This document shows, piece by piece, positions 17,205 to 27,580 of a stretch of 64,000 nucleotides of DNA; position 1 is the stretch's first letter; the number at the start of each line of letters is the position of its first letter. Location: assembly GCF_000744285.1 (NCBI RefSeq), contig NZ_JQLQ01000002.1, positions 1,612,001 through 1,676,000 of the forward strand. Direction: 5' to 3'. Both the position numbers and the translations under genes were made by a program. The notes below the pieces were generated by a model. It searched no databases and was not told the DNA's origin. It saw only the letters and a program-made list of their open reading frames with translations. This DNA is from Carnobacterium pleistocenium FTR1. GTDB taxonomy: Bacteria > Bacillota > Bacilli > Lactobacillales > Carnobacteriaceae.

Positions 17205-20200
17205 TTAGGATATTCCTACATGAGCATCTGTTGAGTCTTCTAAACGAACAGATACAACTTTAGAAACCCCTGATTCTTGCATCGTAATACCATAAAGAAC
17301 ATCTGCTTCTTCCATTGTTCCCTTACGATGAGTAATCACAATAAATTGTGTGTCGCCATCAAATTGCTTTAAGTAACGCCCGAATCTGACAACATTCGCT
17401 TCATCAAGCGCTGCTTCAACTTCATCTAAAATACAAAAGGGTACTGGACGGGCTTGTATAATTGAGAACATTAAAGCAATTGCTGTAAAGGCTCGTTCCC
17501 CACCTGATAATAAACTTAATTGCTGCAGTTTTTTACCTGGGGGTTGAGCAATAATATCAATGCCGGTTGTTAACAATTCTTCAGGATTTGTTAAGCGTAA
17601 TTCAGCAGAACCGCCGCCAAACATTTGTGGGAAAACTTCAGAAAACTTTATGCGAATATCTTCAAATACCTCTAGAAATCGGATCTTAACTTCTTCGTCC
17701 ATCTCATTCATGGTCGTATATAAACTGATTTTTGCTTCTAATAGGTCTTCACGTTGATCTATAAGAAAAGTGTAACGTTCGTTCACTCGTTCAAATTCTT
17801 CAATTGCACCACTATTAACAAAACCTAACTCTTCAATACTTTGCTTTAAAAGTTTAACTTTACGTGTCGCTTCTTCAACAGAGATTTCAAGTAAATGGTT
17901 CATTTTAGCAGCCTCGAAAGTTAACTCATACTCTTCACTTAGATAATCCAAGTGATTTTCAATTGCAACATCTGTTCGATTCATCGCTACTTCAGATTTC
18001 GCTTTTTCTTCTAATAGATAATGCTTTTGATTATTTGTATTGGTAGTTACTTGCTCAAGTTTATCTAATTGGCTTTCAATAGTCGTTTTTTCGTTTTTTA
18101 TTTTTGATAATTGCGTTTCTAGCGTATATTTCGTTTTACTTAATTGAGCCAATTTATCACTTAATTCTTGTTTCGTCATCTGATGAGTACCTTCAAATCG
18201 AGTCATTTGTTCCATCCTGCTAGTAGTAGTTATACTCTCATTGCGGTTACTTTCTAGTTGACTAGATACTGCTTTTTGTTCTTTTTTCAAACCAATTAAT
18301 TGCTCTTTTAAAGCAGCTAGTTCGGTCCGCAAATTTTGCTGTTTTTCATTTACCAGTGTATGATTTTTTTCACGCTCTTCATTTTGAGAAGAAGCCAATA
18401 AGATCTGACGATTAATTTGTTCCATGTCTTTTTTGACCTTTTGCAAAGATTCTGCTAATTCAGCTTTTTTGAATTCATAAGATTCAACTTCTTCTTTAGC
18501 TTCTTGGTATTCGTATTGAACAGCTTTCAATTCTCTAGTAAACCGCAGCTGGTTTTCTTGCAATGTTTCAGATTGATTCTTTAATTTTTGCTCCTTCAAC
18601 CGTTGGCTTTCACCAAGTTCACGTAACTCATTTAAACTGACTTCTTCTTTTTTGATTACTTGTTTCATCGTACGAACTTCTATTTCTTTTTCTACTAAAG
18701 TTGCTTCCATTTGTGCTATTTGCTCCGTCAAATGTGTTAACTCATTTTTCCGAGCAAATAAACTTCCTTGATTTCCAGATTTGCTTGCTCCACCAGTCAT
18801 TGAACCACCAGCATTCATAACATCTCCTTCAAGAGTCACAACGCGGTATTTAAACTGTATTTCACGGGCAATACTATTAGCAGAGGGTAAATCTTTAGCA
18901 ACAATAGTTGTTCCTAATAAATTTTGAATAATCGTTGCAACAGCTTCAGGGTAAGCAATCAATTGGCTAGCAATCCCTAAGAAGCCTTCACAGTTGCGCG
19001 CCTTATTTTCTACAGAAATTGGTAATTGACGAGCCTTTATGGTTGTTAATGGTAGAAAAGTTGCTCTACCAATTCGCTTTTGCTTTAAATATTGAATCCC
19101 TTTACGGCCGCTTTGTTCATCTTGAACAATGATATTTTGACTTGCTGCACCAAGAGCAATATCAATAGCAAGTTCAGCTTGTTTAGGTACTTCAATCAAT
19201 TCAGCAACGGCGCCGATAATACCGCCAATTTTCTGTTTTTGTTTTAAAACTTCTTTAACACCTTGATAAAAGCCTGCATAATCTTCATTCAATTCTTTTA
19301 GGCTTTCTTTTTTTGCTTTTGCTTGTTGCACAACTTTTAACGCATCATACATACGTGTTTCAGTTACTTCTAACTCTTGTCTTCTCGTTTGAATAGTTGC
19401 TTGTTTCTCTTGATAAAGCAATAATTTTTGAGCAATCTCTTGTTGAGAATCAGTCAACTCTTGAGTAATATATTCAAAACTTGAAGTGATTTCGTCTATA
19501 TTTTTTTCAATTTCTGTAACTGATACATCTGATTTTAAATTCTTTTGTGCTATCTGATAAGAACTACGTTCAAGATAACTTTGCTCATTTCTAAAGCTAG
19601 TTTGTTTTTGCATTAAATCAATATATTCATCTCGTAAACTCTCTATCGTTTCTTTTGAATTCCCAGAAAGAGATAAAGCTTCTTTTTCTGCAGCTAAGAA
19701 AGCTAGCTTCAACTGTTTCTCTTGTTCACTTTTTCCCTCAAGCTCTTCATTGATTGTCTCTAATTGTTGTTCCAATTGACTAATCTTTTGATTCGATTGT
19801 TCCCTGGAAGATTCGAGTTGTTGAAGATTTTCAGTGGTATATTTATTGCGCTCAGATAAAACATTTTTTTGGCCTTCCGTCTGTTCAAATAGTTGGATGG
19901 TTTGAACCAATTGTTGTTGAATTTCTTCTATTTCTTCAGTTAAGTTCACTTTTTGTTTGCGTTTAATTTTTAGCTGATTTTCACATTCTGATAAATTTTG
20001 TTTTTTTTCAGTCAACTGTTTTTCAAAAGAACCGATTTCTTTTTTTCTTTCATCCCAATTGATTTTCAACTGGTCAATTTCAACGACCATTAAAGCAATA
20101 TCCATTTCGGTTAGTTGTTCTTTATACGATAAAAAGTCTTTTGCTATACTGCTTTGTTCTCTTAACGGTTCGACTTGTCCTTCTAACTCGTAGACGATAT

Positions 20201-20777
20201 CTTGAACTCGATTTAAATTCTCTTCCGTTTCAGTTAATTTTTGTTCAGCCTTTTTTTTACGTGTTTTGTATTTTAAAACACCAGCAGCTTCTTCAAAAAT
20301 AGACCGTCGCTCTTCCGGCTTACTGTTAAAGATACTTTCTACTTTTCCTTGTGATATAATCGAAAAAGATTCTTTTCCTAATCCAGAATCCATAAACAAG
20401 TCAACAATATCTTTCAAACGACAAGCTTGTTTATTCAAATAAAATTCACTCTCACCATTTCGATGTAGCCGTCTTGTGATACTTATTTCACTGAATTCTA
20501 ACGGTAGAAAATGATCTTCGTTTTCTAGTATCAGTGTGACTTCAGCTAAATTAACGGATTTTCTAGCTTCAGATCCTGAAAAAATAATGTCGTTCATCTT
20601 TCCGCCACGTAAATTCCTTGCCGATTGTTCGCCTAAAACCCAGCGAATAGCTTCTGTTATATTGCTTTTTCCACTTCCATTAGGGCCAACAACTGCGGTT
20701 ACACCTTCATGAAACTCAATTGTCGTTTTATCTGCAAACGATTTGAAACCAGTGATGTCTATTCTTTTTAATTGCAC
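17205..20777 (-). CDS. smc: Chromosome partition protein SMC
   Basis: Condensin ATPase that with ScpA/ScpB organises the nucleoid. The 1,190 residues show GPNGSGKSNITEAIRWVLGE at about 32-51, long coiled coils (about 170-500 and 680-1010), a glycine-rich hinge (about 510-670, with GGIIGAVAELIEVP and GGSMTGGASKSG), and the C-terminal head with LSGGERAFTAIALMF near 1090 and ILDEVEAALDEAN near 1120. GTG start at 20777 with AGGAG 9 nt upstream. It follows rnc by 24 nt, as in most Firmicutes. Confidence 0.97.
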   Translation of the reverse strand: MQLKRIDITGFKSFADKTTIEFHEGVTAVVGPNGSGKSNITEAIRWVLGEQSARNLRGGKMNDIIFSGSEARKSVNLAEVTLILENEDHFLPLEFSEISITRRLHRNGESEFYLNKQACRLKDIVDLFMDSGLGKESFSIISQGKVESIFNSKPEERRSIFEEAAGVLKYKTRKKKAEQKLTETEENLNRVQDIVYELEGQVEPLREQSSIAKDFLSYKEQLTEMDIALMVVEIDQLKINWDERKKEIGSFEKQLTEKKQNLSECENQLKIKRKQKVNLTEEIEEIQQQLVQTIQLFEQTEGQKNVLSERNKYTTENLQQLESSREQSNQKISQLEQQLETINEELEGKSEQEKQLKLAFLAAEKEALSLSGNSKETIESLRDEYIDLMQKQTSFRNEQSYLERSSYQIAQKNLKSDVSVTEIEKNIDEITSSFEYITQELTDSQQEIAQKLLLYQEKQATIQTRRQELEVTETRMYDALKVVQQAKAKKESLKELNEDYAGFYQGVKEVLKQKQKIGGIIGAVAELIEVPKQAELAIDIALGAASQNIIVQDEQSGRKGIQYLKQKRIGRATFLPLTTIKARQLPISVENKARNCEGFLGIASQLIAYPEAVATIIQNLLGTTIVAKDLPSANSIAREIQFKYRVVTLEGDVMNAGGSMTGGASKSGNQGSLFARKNELTHLTEQIAQMEATLVEKEIEVRTMKQVIKKEEVSLNELRELGESQRLKEQKLKNQSETLQENQLRFTRELKAVQYEYQEAKEEVESYEFKKAELAESLQKVKKDMEQINRQILLASSQNEEREKNHTLVNEKQQNLRTELAALKEQLIGLKKEQKAVSSQLESNRNESITTTSRMEQMTRFEGTHQMTKQELSDKLAQLSKTKYTLETQLSKIKNEKTTIESQLDKLEQVTTNTNNQKHYLLEEKAKSEVAMNRTDVAIENHLDYLSEEYELTFEAAKMNHLLEISVEEATRKVKLLKQSIEELGFVNSGAIEEFERVNERYTFLIDQREDLLEAKISLYTTMNEMDEEVKIRFLEVFEDIRIKFSEVFPQMFGGGSAELRLTNPEELLTTGIDIIAQPPGKKLQQLSLLSGGERAFTAIALMFSIIQARPVPFCILDEVEAALDEANVVRFGRYLKQFDGDTQFIVITHRKGTMEEADVLYGITMQESGVSKVVSVRLEDSTDAHVGIS

Positions 20778-20801
20778 AACTACTGGCTCCTTTCCCCTGT
20801 A

Positions 20802-21497
20802 TTATTTTTCTTGTAGAGCAAGTAATGCATTTTCGGCAGCTACTTGTTCAGCTGCTTTTTTTGTTTTTCCTTGTCCTTGTCCTAAGATTTGTCCCTCAGC
20901 AAGTACTTCTACTACGAAAGCTTTTTGATGTGCTGGTCCAATTTCATCGATCAATTGATACCCAATTTCAATTTCACCTTTTTTTTGTAAAAACTCTTGT
21001 AAATTAGTTTTATGATCCATCACATGTGAGAAAGCACCGGAATTGATTTTCGGAAAGATTGTTTGTTCAAGAAAAAATAACACACTATCTATTCCTTGAT
21101 CCAAATATAACGCTCCGATAAAAGATTCAAATAAATCGCAAAGTAATGCTGGACGTTTTCGTCCATTCATACGTTCTTCTCCTTTGCCTAAACGGATATA
21201 TTGATCGAATTCGTACTCTTTTGCGAATTGGCTCAGACTCGCTTCACAAACAACAGTCGCTCTCAATCGTGTTAATTTCCCTTCAGGTACATCAGGATAT
21301 AATTCGTATAAGAATCTTGAAACGGTTAGCTCTAAAACAGCGTCTCCTAAAAATTCGATTCTTTCATTATCTTTCAATTTAAGATTCCTGTGCTCATTCA
21401 CATATGATGAATGGGTGAATGCTTCTTCTAAATAAGAAAGGTCATTAAAAACCAAACTAAATTCAGCTTTTAAATGTGTTAAAAATGCTTCATCCAT
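20802..21497 (-). CDS. rnc: Ribonuclease III
   Basis: Double-strand-specific endoribonuclease for rRNA and mRNA processing. 231 residues: the RNase III signature ERIEFLGDAVLELTVSRFLY begins near residue 45, the second acidic cluster is CDLFESFIGALYLDQG near 118, and the C-terminal dsRNA-binding domain (about 160-230) carries KTNLQEFLQKKGEIEI and GQGKTKKAAEQVAAENAL. ATG at 21497. Upstream lies acpP with a terminator between, so rnc-smc probably has its own promoter in the interval 21498-21625. Confidence 0.97.
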   Translation of the reverse strand: MDEAFLTHLKAEFSLVFNDLSYLEEAFTHSSYVNEHRNLKLKDNERIEFLGDAVLELTVSRFLYELYPDVPEGKLTRLRATVVCEASLSQFAKEYEFDQYIRLGKGEERMNGRKRPALLCDLFESFIGALYLDQGIDSVLFFLEQTIFPKINSGAFSHVMDHKTNLQEFLQKKGEIEIGYQLIDEIGPAHQKAFVVEVLAEGQILGQGQGKTKKAAEQVAAENALLALQEK

Positions 21498-21625
21498 TAT
21501 ATTCTTCCCTTCTATTAAAATTTATTCATGCTCTACTATTATACTGCTTTTACTTATAAAAATAAACCATTTCTAGTCTGGTGATACTAACGAGATTTAA
21601 TCTTTCTTAAAATTCGATTTATTTG

Positions 21626-21667
21626 TTAAAAAAAGAGTCACTAACTTATTATAAGCTCAGTGACTCT
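21626..21667 (-). terminator. Terminator of acpP
   Basis: Outer arms GAGTCACT (21635-21642) and AGTGACTC (21659-21666), inner arms CTTAT/ATAAG, followed on the minus strand by seven Ts; 12 nt after the acpP stop. Confidence 0.88.
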
Positions 21668-21678
21668 GGATTAATAGA

Positions 21679-21921
21679 TTAATTTTTGTGGTCTTCAATA
21701 TATGCTACTGCATTTCCAACTGTATTAATTTGTTCAGCATCTTCATCAGATATTTCCGTTCCAAAAACATCTTCTAATTCCATGACTAATTCTACAACAT
21801 CAAGAGAATCAGCACCTAAATCTTCTTTAAAAGTAAGCTCTTTAGTAACTTTTTCCTCGTCAATCCCAAATCTTTCAACAATAATTTTTTTTATTTTTTC
21901 GAAAGTTTCATTAGTAGACAA
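21679..21921 (-). CDS. acpP: Acyl carrier protein
   Basis: Carries growing acyl chains in fatty acid synthesis. An 80-residue acidic protein with the phosphopantetheine serine in [17 protein letters not shown] near residue 38. The TTG at 21921 is the likely start: GGAGG lies 8 nt upstream and the product has the right length. The frame extends to 21972, but that region contains the -10 box of an acpP promoter. In Bacillus acpP follows fabD and fabG; here it directly follows plsX, with its own promoter and palindromes. Confidence 0.95.
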   Translation of the reverse strand: MSTNETFEKIKKIIVERFGIDEEKVTKELTFKEDLGADSLDVVELVMELEDVFGTEISDEDAEQINTVGNAVAYIEDHKN

Positions 21922-21971
21922 TACACACACCTCCGTATTCGACTTTTTATACTTATACATAAATTTCGTCA

Positions 21972-22008
21972 CTTGATTATTTTAACGATAATCAAGGACA
22001 TTGTCCAA
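21972..22008 (-). promoter_or_regulatory. acpP promoter with two palindromes
   Basis: Minus strand: -35 TTGGAC (22003-22008), 18-nt spacer, -10 TAAAAT (21979-21984). The -10 sits inside a perfect inverted repeat CTTGATTAT-N7-ATAATCAAG (21972-21996) and the -35 overlaps GGACATTGTCC (21996-22006). No T-run follows the repeat, so an operator is more likely than a terminator. The TTGATTAT half recalls FabT-type sites but is not a clear match. Confidence 0.55.
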
Positions 22009-22042
22009 CTATTTTTTAGCGTTATTTTTTATCAAAATAACA

Positions 22043-23053
22043 TTAGTCAACTGATACTTCTTTTTCTTCAAAATGCTGAACTAAGTCATCAATAACATGA
22101 GAAGATAACATTTCATGAATTTGTTTGATTGTATGATAGACTGCTTCTTTTTCTGTTGATCCATGCGTTTTAATGACTGGTGCTTTAACCCCAAATAATA
22201 CTGCCCCACCATGTGTAGAATAATCTAGAACGTCTCTCATATTAGAAAAACTATCTTTTAATAATAATCCACCTAGTTTAGCTTTTGTACCATTCTCATA
22301 CACAGCATTTTTAATTAGTTTCATCATAGATAAAGCTGTTCCTTCAACTGTTTTCAATACAGCATTTCCTGTAAAACCATCTGTAACAACTACGTCTGCT
22401 ACACCGCTCAACAGCTCACGGGCTTCTACATTTCCGATGAAATTGATATCGGTATTACTTGCTAACAACTGATAAGCTCTCTTAGTGACATCATTTCCTT
22501 TATTCTCTTCCGTTCCATTGTTTAATAAACCAACTTTTGGATTTTTTACTCCTCTAACAAATTGAGCATAATAACTACCTAATAGTGCATATTGGTTAAT
22601 ATTTTCAGGTTTAGTATCTGCGTTCGCACCTACGTCCATTAAATTGAAAGCTCCTACTTCTTTTCCAATTACAGGTAATGTCACTAATAAACCTGGTCGA
22701 TCGATTCCTTTGATTCTTCCAATAATCAATAGTCCAGCAGTCAACAATGCACCGGTATTTCCCGCAGAAAATAATGCATCAGCTTTTTTATCCTTAACAG
22801 CTTGAGCAGCTAATACCATTGAAGCATTTTTTTTACGTCGAACAGCACGAATAGGATCATCTTCACTCGCAATTTTTTCATCTGTATGAACGATGGTAAT
22901 ATTTGTTTCATCTATTAAGTACTTTCTAATTGATTCTTCTTTTCCATACAAAATAAACTCAATATCTTTATATTCTTTAACCGCCATCATGATGCCTTCT
23001 ACAATTGCTTTTGGAGCGTTATCTCCGCCCATAGCATCTACTGCAATTTTCAA
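22043..23053 (-). CDS. plsX: Phosphate acyltransferase PlsX
   Basis: Makes acyl-phosphate from acyl-ACP at the entry to phospholipid synthesis; peripheral membrane enzyme. 336 residues with [20 protein letters not shown] at the start, [12 protein letters not shown] near 97, [10 protein letters not shown] near 138 and [11 protein letters not shown] near 224. TTG start at 23053 with GGGAGG 8 nt upstream. It follows recG on the same strand (80 nt) and lacks the fapR regulator gene that sits between the two in Bacillus. Confidence 0.96.
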   Translation of the reverse strand: MKIAVDAMGGDNAPKAIVEGIMMAVKEYKDIEFILYGKEESIRKYLIDETNITIVHTDEKIASEDDPIRAVRRKKNASMVLAAQAVKDKKADALFSAGNTGALLTAGLLIIGRIKGIDRPGLLVTLPVIGKEVGAFNLMDVGANADTKPENINQYALLGSYYAQFVRGVKNPKVGLLNNGTEENKGNDVTKRAYQLLASNTDINFIGNVEARELLSGVADVVVTDGFTGNAVLKTVEGTALSMMKLIKNAVYENGTKAKLGGLLLKDSFSNMRDVLDYSTHGGAVLFGVKAPVIKTHGSTEKEAVYHTIKQIHEMLSSHVIDDLVQHFEEKEVSVD

Positions 23054-23133
23054 ATCATTTGCCTCCCTAGTTAACTTCCAACATTTCTAAACTTTACGTT
23101 CTACTAAATTCTACCACTAATCATGATTGAACC

Positions 23134-25182
23134 TCAATTAAAATCTAAACCTTCTAATGCATCAAACCCAATGGCTTCTCTAAGTGGCTGATAAAGTTCA
23201 TTTGATAGAAAATCTTTTTGATTGATTAAATCACTCGCTTCTTGTCTGGCTGCTTCTAAAGCTCCAAAATCATTTACGATATCTCCTATTTTAAAATTTG
23301 GCAATCCGGATTGCTTATTGCCAAAAAGATCTCCTGGTCCTCTTAACTCTAAATCTTTTTCACTTAGTAAAAAGCCATCTGTTGTTTCTGTCATTATCTT
23401 CATGCGCTCCATCCCATTTTCTGTTTTGGGATTTGCGACAAGAACACAGTACGATTCTTTATCTCCACGACCAACGCGACCTCTCAACTGATGCAATTGA
23501 GACAGACCAAAGCGATCAGCATCATAAATAATCATGGTCGTCGCATTAGGTACGTTTACACCTACTTCAATAACAGTTGTGGAAACAAGAACTTGTATCT
23601 TTTTTTCTTTAAAATTTTCCATGATACTTTCTTTATCTCTTGATTTCATTTTTCCATGAAGCAATCCTACTTGAAAGCGACTACCGTAGTAAGCAGTTAG
23701 CTTTTCATAGATATCCGTAGCATTTTTAACATCTATACTTTCTGATTCTTCAATCAACGGGCAAATAACATATGCTTGCGACCCTTTTCTTATTTGAAAT
23801 TCAATAAATTCTAATATTTTTTCAAAATTCTGAGGTTTGATCCAAGTTGTTTTAACTGGAATTCTTCCAGCAGGCATCTCATCAATAATTGAAACATCCA
23901 TTTCGCCGTAAGCTGTAATTGCTAACGTTCGTGGAATTGGAGTAGCCGTCATAAATAAGACATCCGCATCTTTTCCTTTATCCCTCAATAATTTTCGTTG
24001 ATTCACCCCAAAACGATGTTGTTCATCTGTGATGACTAAACCTAAGTGAGAAAAAAACACACCTTCTTGAATCAATGCATGTGTGCCTATAAGAACGTCC
24101 AATTCACCATTAGCTAATTGTTCTAAAATTATACGTCGTTCTTTTGTTTTTGTTGAGCCGGTCAGTAAAGCAATCCGGACTTCAAGAGGATCAAACAATT
24201 CTGATAGACTCTCCATATGCTGTTCAGCAAGAATTTCAGTTGGTACCATTAAAGCCGATTGGACACCCACGTTTGTAGCAGCATATAACGCGATTGCAGC
24301 AACAATTGTTTTTCCGCTCCCAACGTCTCCTTGCAGCAATCGATGCATATGGATTGGCTGTCTTAAATCGCTACAGATTTCATTTACGACTCGCTTTTGA
24401 GCTTTCGTCAATTCAAAAGGCAAGGTTTCAATAAATTTTCTCAAATCAGTCACATTATAATTGATGGAATTTCCTTTGCCCATCGCTTTTTGTTTTTTTC
24501 GGACGATCTGCATACGCATTTGATACAACAAGAACTCTTCAAAGATTACTTCTCTTCTAGCTTGATTTTTTTGTTCTTCTGAAGCTGGAAAATGCATCGC
24601 ATCAATCGCGTCACGATGAGAAATCAATCGATACTTTATTCTCAACTCTGGCGGTACAACTTCTGGAATATAATCTTGGTAAAGTTTAAAGGCTTCTGTA
24701 ATCAATTTCAAAATCGTGCTTTGTTTAATCGCTTTATTTGCACTATAAACTGATTCAAAATCGCTATTTTCAGAATCTGAACGAATTCCTAAAATTTTTA
24801 TACCCGTTAAAATCTTTCTTTTTGCATCCCATTTACCAAATACGGCTATTTCTTCTCCTGTAACGATTTTGCTTTTTAAATAGGCTTGATTAAAAAAAGT
24901 AACCGCTATTACTGCATGGTCAATAATAAGACGAAATGATAAGCGATTTTTCTTCGGACCAAAGCGACTAATCACCGCTTCTGAAACCACGTTTCCTTTC
25001 AACGTTACTTTTTCTTGATCTCCTATCTCTAATATGTCCTTTTCCTGGATATCTTCATAACGAGTCGGATAATGAGACAGTAAATCAGAAATAGTATGGA
25101 TACCTAATTGATGCAAAGCCTCTAAGCGCTTTTCTCCAACATAAGGGAGGGTAGACACAGAATCATAAATTGTTTTAGTCAT
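23134..25182 (-). CDS. recG: ATP-dependent DNA helicase RecG
   Basis: Branch-migrating helicase that regresses stalled replication forks. 682 residues: an N-terminal wedge/OB domain (about 55-150, with SRFGPKKNRLSFRLI), helicase motif I GDVGSGKTIVAA near 282, motif II DEQHRFG near 384, motif III TATPIPRTLA near 410, and motifs V-VI STTVIEVGVNVPNATTM and QLHQLRGRVGRG near 535-565. ATG at 25182. I see no good Shine-Dalgarno for it, which suggests weak or coupled translation. Confidence 0.96.
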   Translation of the reverse strand: MTKTIYDSVSTLPYVGEKRLEALHQLGIHTISDLLSHYPTRYEDIQEKDILEIGDQEKVTLKGNVVSEAVISRFGPKKNRLSFRLIIDHAVIAVTFFNQAYLKSKIVTGEEIAVFGKWDAKRKILTGIKILGIRSDSENSDFESVYSANKAIKQSTILKLITEAFKLYQDYIPEVVPPELRIKYRLISHRDAIDAMHFPASEEQKNQARREVIFEEFLLYQMRMQIVRKKQKAMGKGNSINYNVTDLRKFIETLPFELTKAQKRVVNEICSDLRQPIHMHRLLQGDVGSGKTIVAAIALYAATNVGVQSALMVPTEILAEQHMESLSELFDPLEVRIALLTGSTKTKERRIILEQLANGELDVLIGTHALIQEGVFFSHLGLVITDEQHRFGVNQRKLLRDKGKDADVLFMTATPIPRTLAITAYGEMDVSIIDEMPAGRIPVKTTWIKPQNFEKILEFIEFQIRKGSQAYVICPLIEESESIDVKNATDIYEKLTAYYGSRFQVGLLHGKMKSRDKESIMENFKEKKIQVLVSTTVIEVGVNVPNATTMIIYDADRFGLSQLHQLRGRVGRGDKESYCVLVANPKTENGMERMKIMTETTDGFLLSEKDLELRGPGDLFGNKQSGLPNFKIGDIVNDFGALEAARQEASDLINQKDFLSNELYQPLREAIGFDALEGLDFN

Positions 25183-25261
25183 ATATTTTCAACAGATTTA
25201 AAGTTGTAGATTCTACTTTTCGGTCTGTCTCTTACCTCCCTTTTTAACTGACTAAAAAAGA

Positions 25262-25299
25262 CAAAAATAGGAATGGAATAAAATCCCGATCTATTTTTG
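25262..25299 (-). terminator. Terminator of fakA
   Basis: Arms CAAAAATAG (25262-25270) and CTATTTTTG (25291-25299) with an inner GGAAT/ATCCC-type pairing, then T-rich sequence on the minus strand. Confidence 0.75.
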
Positions 25300-25307
25300 C
25301 CTTTTAA

Positions 25308-26981
25308 TTATTCTACCGACAAGATATAAGGATAAACTGGTTGTTGACCGTCATGAATTTCTACTTCTACTTCTTTAAATAGCTTTTCAATTTCAGCAGC
25401 AATTTCAGCAGCTTCATTTTCATCGCCATCTTCTCCAAGTAAAATCGTCACAATTTCGCTATCTTTTGATATCATTTTTTTCAAGGTTTCAATCGTAACC
25501 TTTTTACGGTTTGATTGGGCTACTTTGATATCCCCTTCAATAATTCCCATAAAATCATCTTTTTTGATTTTCATTCCATTGATTTCTGTATCTCTTACTG
25601 CATTCGTAACTTGCCCACTTACAACATTTGCTAATTCACTCATCATTTCAGACTTATTCATTTCTAAATCATTGGATTCATTGAATGCTAACATTGCCGT
25701 CATGCCTTGTGATACTGTTTTACTAGGGATAACGACCACTTGCAAATCACTAACTTGAGCCGCTTGATCTGCCGCCATAAAAATATTTTTATTGTTTGGT
25801 AAAAGAATGATTTTTTCAGCATTCACTTCTTCGATTGCCTTAAGAATATCTTCTGTACTTGGATTCATTGTTTGTCCGCCACTAATGACATAGTCCACAC
25901 CTAAACTTTTAAATAAATTTTGAACTCCTTCTCCTGCTGCAACTGCGATAATACCATAAGGAGTTTTAGCTTTTTTATTAATTGGTTGGTGCGACTCACT
26001 TTCAAGAATCGTTTCATGTTGAACACGCATATTATCAACTTTAATTTTAAGTAATGAACCAAATTTTTGGCCATAGTTCATTACTTCTCCAGGATGTTCT
26101 GTGTGAACATGAACCTTAACGATATCGTCATCAGAGACAACTAGCAACGAATCCCCAATATCATTTAGATGGTTGCGGAATGTGTCATAGTCAAACTCGC
26201 TGTCAACTGTTTCGCCTTTGCCAATTTCAACCATGATCTCTGTACAATACCCAAATTTGATATCTTCAGTATGGATGTGGTCGGAAACACTTTTATGATG
26301 TTCCGCATTAACTAATGCTGACATTTCTTGTGGAGAAGGTTGATTGACATCTTCTTCTATAATTTTCCCAGACAACACCTCTAAGAATCCTTCATAGATA
26401 AATAATAGACCTTGTCCACCACTATCTACAACTCCAACTTCTTTAAGTATAGGCAATAAATCAGGCGTCTTAGCCAGTGATTTTCTAGCTCCGCGTACGA
26501 CAGCTTCCATAACAATGATAATATCATCTGTCTCTTTTGCTTTTTTTTCGCCAGCTTTAGCAGACTCGCGAGCTACGGTTAAGATGGTTCCTTCAACGGG
26601 TTTCATAACCGCTTTATAGGCTGTTTCAACACCTTTAGTAAAAGCTTCAGAAAAGTCTTTACTAGACAATGTTTCTTTATTTTCAATTGCTTTGCCAAAA
26701 CCTCTAAATAATTGAGATAGGATAACGCCAGAATTCCCACGAGCTCCCATTAACAGACCTTTAGATAGAGCTGCTGACAAATCCCCAATACTTTCAGAAG
26801 CCGTATTAGAGACTGCTTTAGCTCCGCTAGCTAATGATAAATTCATATTGGTTCCTGTATCACCATCCGGAACTGGAAAAACATTCAATGAGTTAACATA
26901 TTCCGCATTTTTAGCTAACCGATTAGCTCCTGTTGCTATCATTAAGCGAAATTGCTTACCTTCTAATTTTGTAACTTTCAC
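25308..26981 (-). CDS. fakA: Fatty acid kinase catalytic subunit FakA (DhaL/YloV family)
   Basis: Phosphorylates fatty acids presented by FakB (DegV) proteins, allowing exogenous fatty acids to enter phospholipid synthesis through PlsX/PlsY. 557 residues: the DhaL-like kinase domain (about 1-200) with FPVPDGDTGTNMNLSLASG near 33 and MGARGNSGVILSQLFRG near 77, then a middle domain and a C-terminal EDD-like domain ending in a DGQQPVYPY segment. GTG start at 26981 with GGAGG 9 nt away. It follows the Asp23-family gene by 69 nt, the usual yloU-yloV pair. A DegV-family candidate partner lies at 50198-51067. Confidence 0.93.
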   Translation of the reverse strand: MKVTKLEGKQFRLMIATGANRLAKNAEYVNSLNVFPVPDGDTGTNMNLSLASGAKAVSNTASESIGDLSAALSKGLLMGARGNSGVILSQLFRGFGKAIENKETLSSKDFSEAFTKGVETAYKAVMKPVEGTILTVARESAKAGEKKAKETDDIIIVMEAVVRGARKSLAKTPDLLPILKEVGVVDSGGQGLLFIYEGFLEVLSGKIIEEDVNQPSPQEMSALVNAEHHKSVSDHIHTEDIKFGYCTEIMVEIGKGETVDSEFDYDTFRNHLNDIGDSLLVVSDDDIVKVHVHTEHPGEVMNYGQKFGSLLKIKVDNMRVQHETILESESHQPINKKAKTPYGIIAVAAGEGVQNLFKSLGVDYVISGGQTMNPSTEDILKAIEEVNAEKIILLPNNKNIFMAADQAAQVSDLQVVVIPSKTVSQGMTAMLAFNESNDLEMNKSEMMSELANVVSGQVTNAVRDTEINGMKIKKDDFMGIIEGDIKVAQSNRKKVTIETLKKMISKDSEIVTILLGEDGDENEAAEIAAEIEKLFKEVEVEIHDGQQPVYPYILSVE

Positions 26982-27050
26982 TACATATATCCTCCTTAGT
27001 TACTTTTCAATAAAGTGATAGTAACTATTTCTTCTTTTATAGGTCCTCAT

Positions 27051-27413
27051 TTAGTCATTTAGTACACGAACACCTTGAACATAAATATTTACAGTATTAG
27101 CGGTTACACCTAACATTGTTTCCAAATTGTATTTTACGATTTCTTGCACATTACGGCTAACTTCAGAAACTTTTATTCCGTAACTCACAATAATGTAGAT
27201 ATCAACTGCTACGCCATTATCTTCTTGGCGAACGATTACTCCACGTGAATAGTTCTCTTTTTTTAGTATATCATTCAAATTATCCCGTATTTGGCTCTTA
27301 CTTGCCATACCAACGATTCCAAAAATTTCAGTTGCAGCACCACCAACAACAGTCGCAATGACTTCGTTTGAGATATCTATTGTTCCAAATTGTGTTTTGA
27401 TTTTAACTGCCAT
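27051..27413 (-). CDS. Asp23/Gls24-family envelope stress protein (YloU-like)
   Basis: A 120-residue Asp23/DUF322 protein. It begins AVKIKTQFGTIDISNEVIA, has the family core VVGGAATEIFGIVGMASKS near residue 22, then VDIYIIVSYGIKVSEVSRN near 75 and a VNIYVQGVRV end. Members associate with the membrane and relate to envelope stress; the role of the YloU branch is unknown. ATG at 27413 with AGGAGGA 8 nt upstream; the frame upstream to 27470 does not look coding. Conserved partner of fakA. Confidence 0.93.
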   Translation of the reverse strand: MAVKIKTQFGTIDISNEVIATVVGGAATEIFGIVGMASKSQIRDNLNDILKKENYSRGVIVRQEDNGVAVDIYIIVSYGIKVSEVSRNVQEIVKYNLETMLGVTANTVNIYVQGVRVLND

Positions 27414-27580
27414 GTTAAAAATCCTCCTCTTGGCTAGCACGCCATAAATTACTACTCTATATTTTATCATAGCAGACTAAATAAGAAAAGAAAAACAAAG
27501 TTTCTCTATTTCTCTCCTCATCTAAAATAATACTAGGTAACAATAAAAGGCTGTCAAGTAAATTCCCTTTAAAGAAGTTC

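Noticed and set aside
22021-22041. Hairpin GTTATTTT-N5-AAAATAAC after plsX as terminator
   Set aside because: Weak AT stem and no T-run on the minus strand; not convincing.
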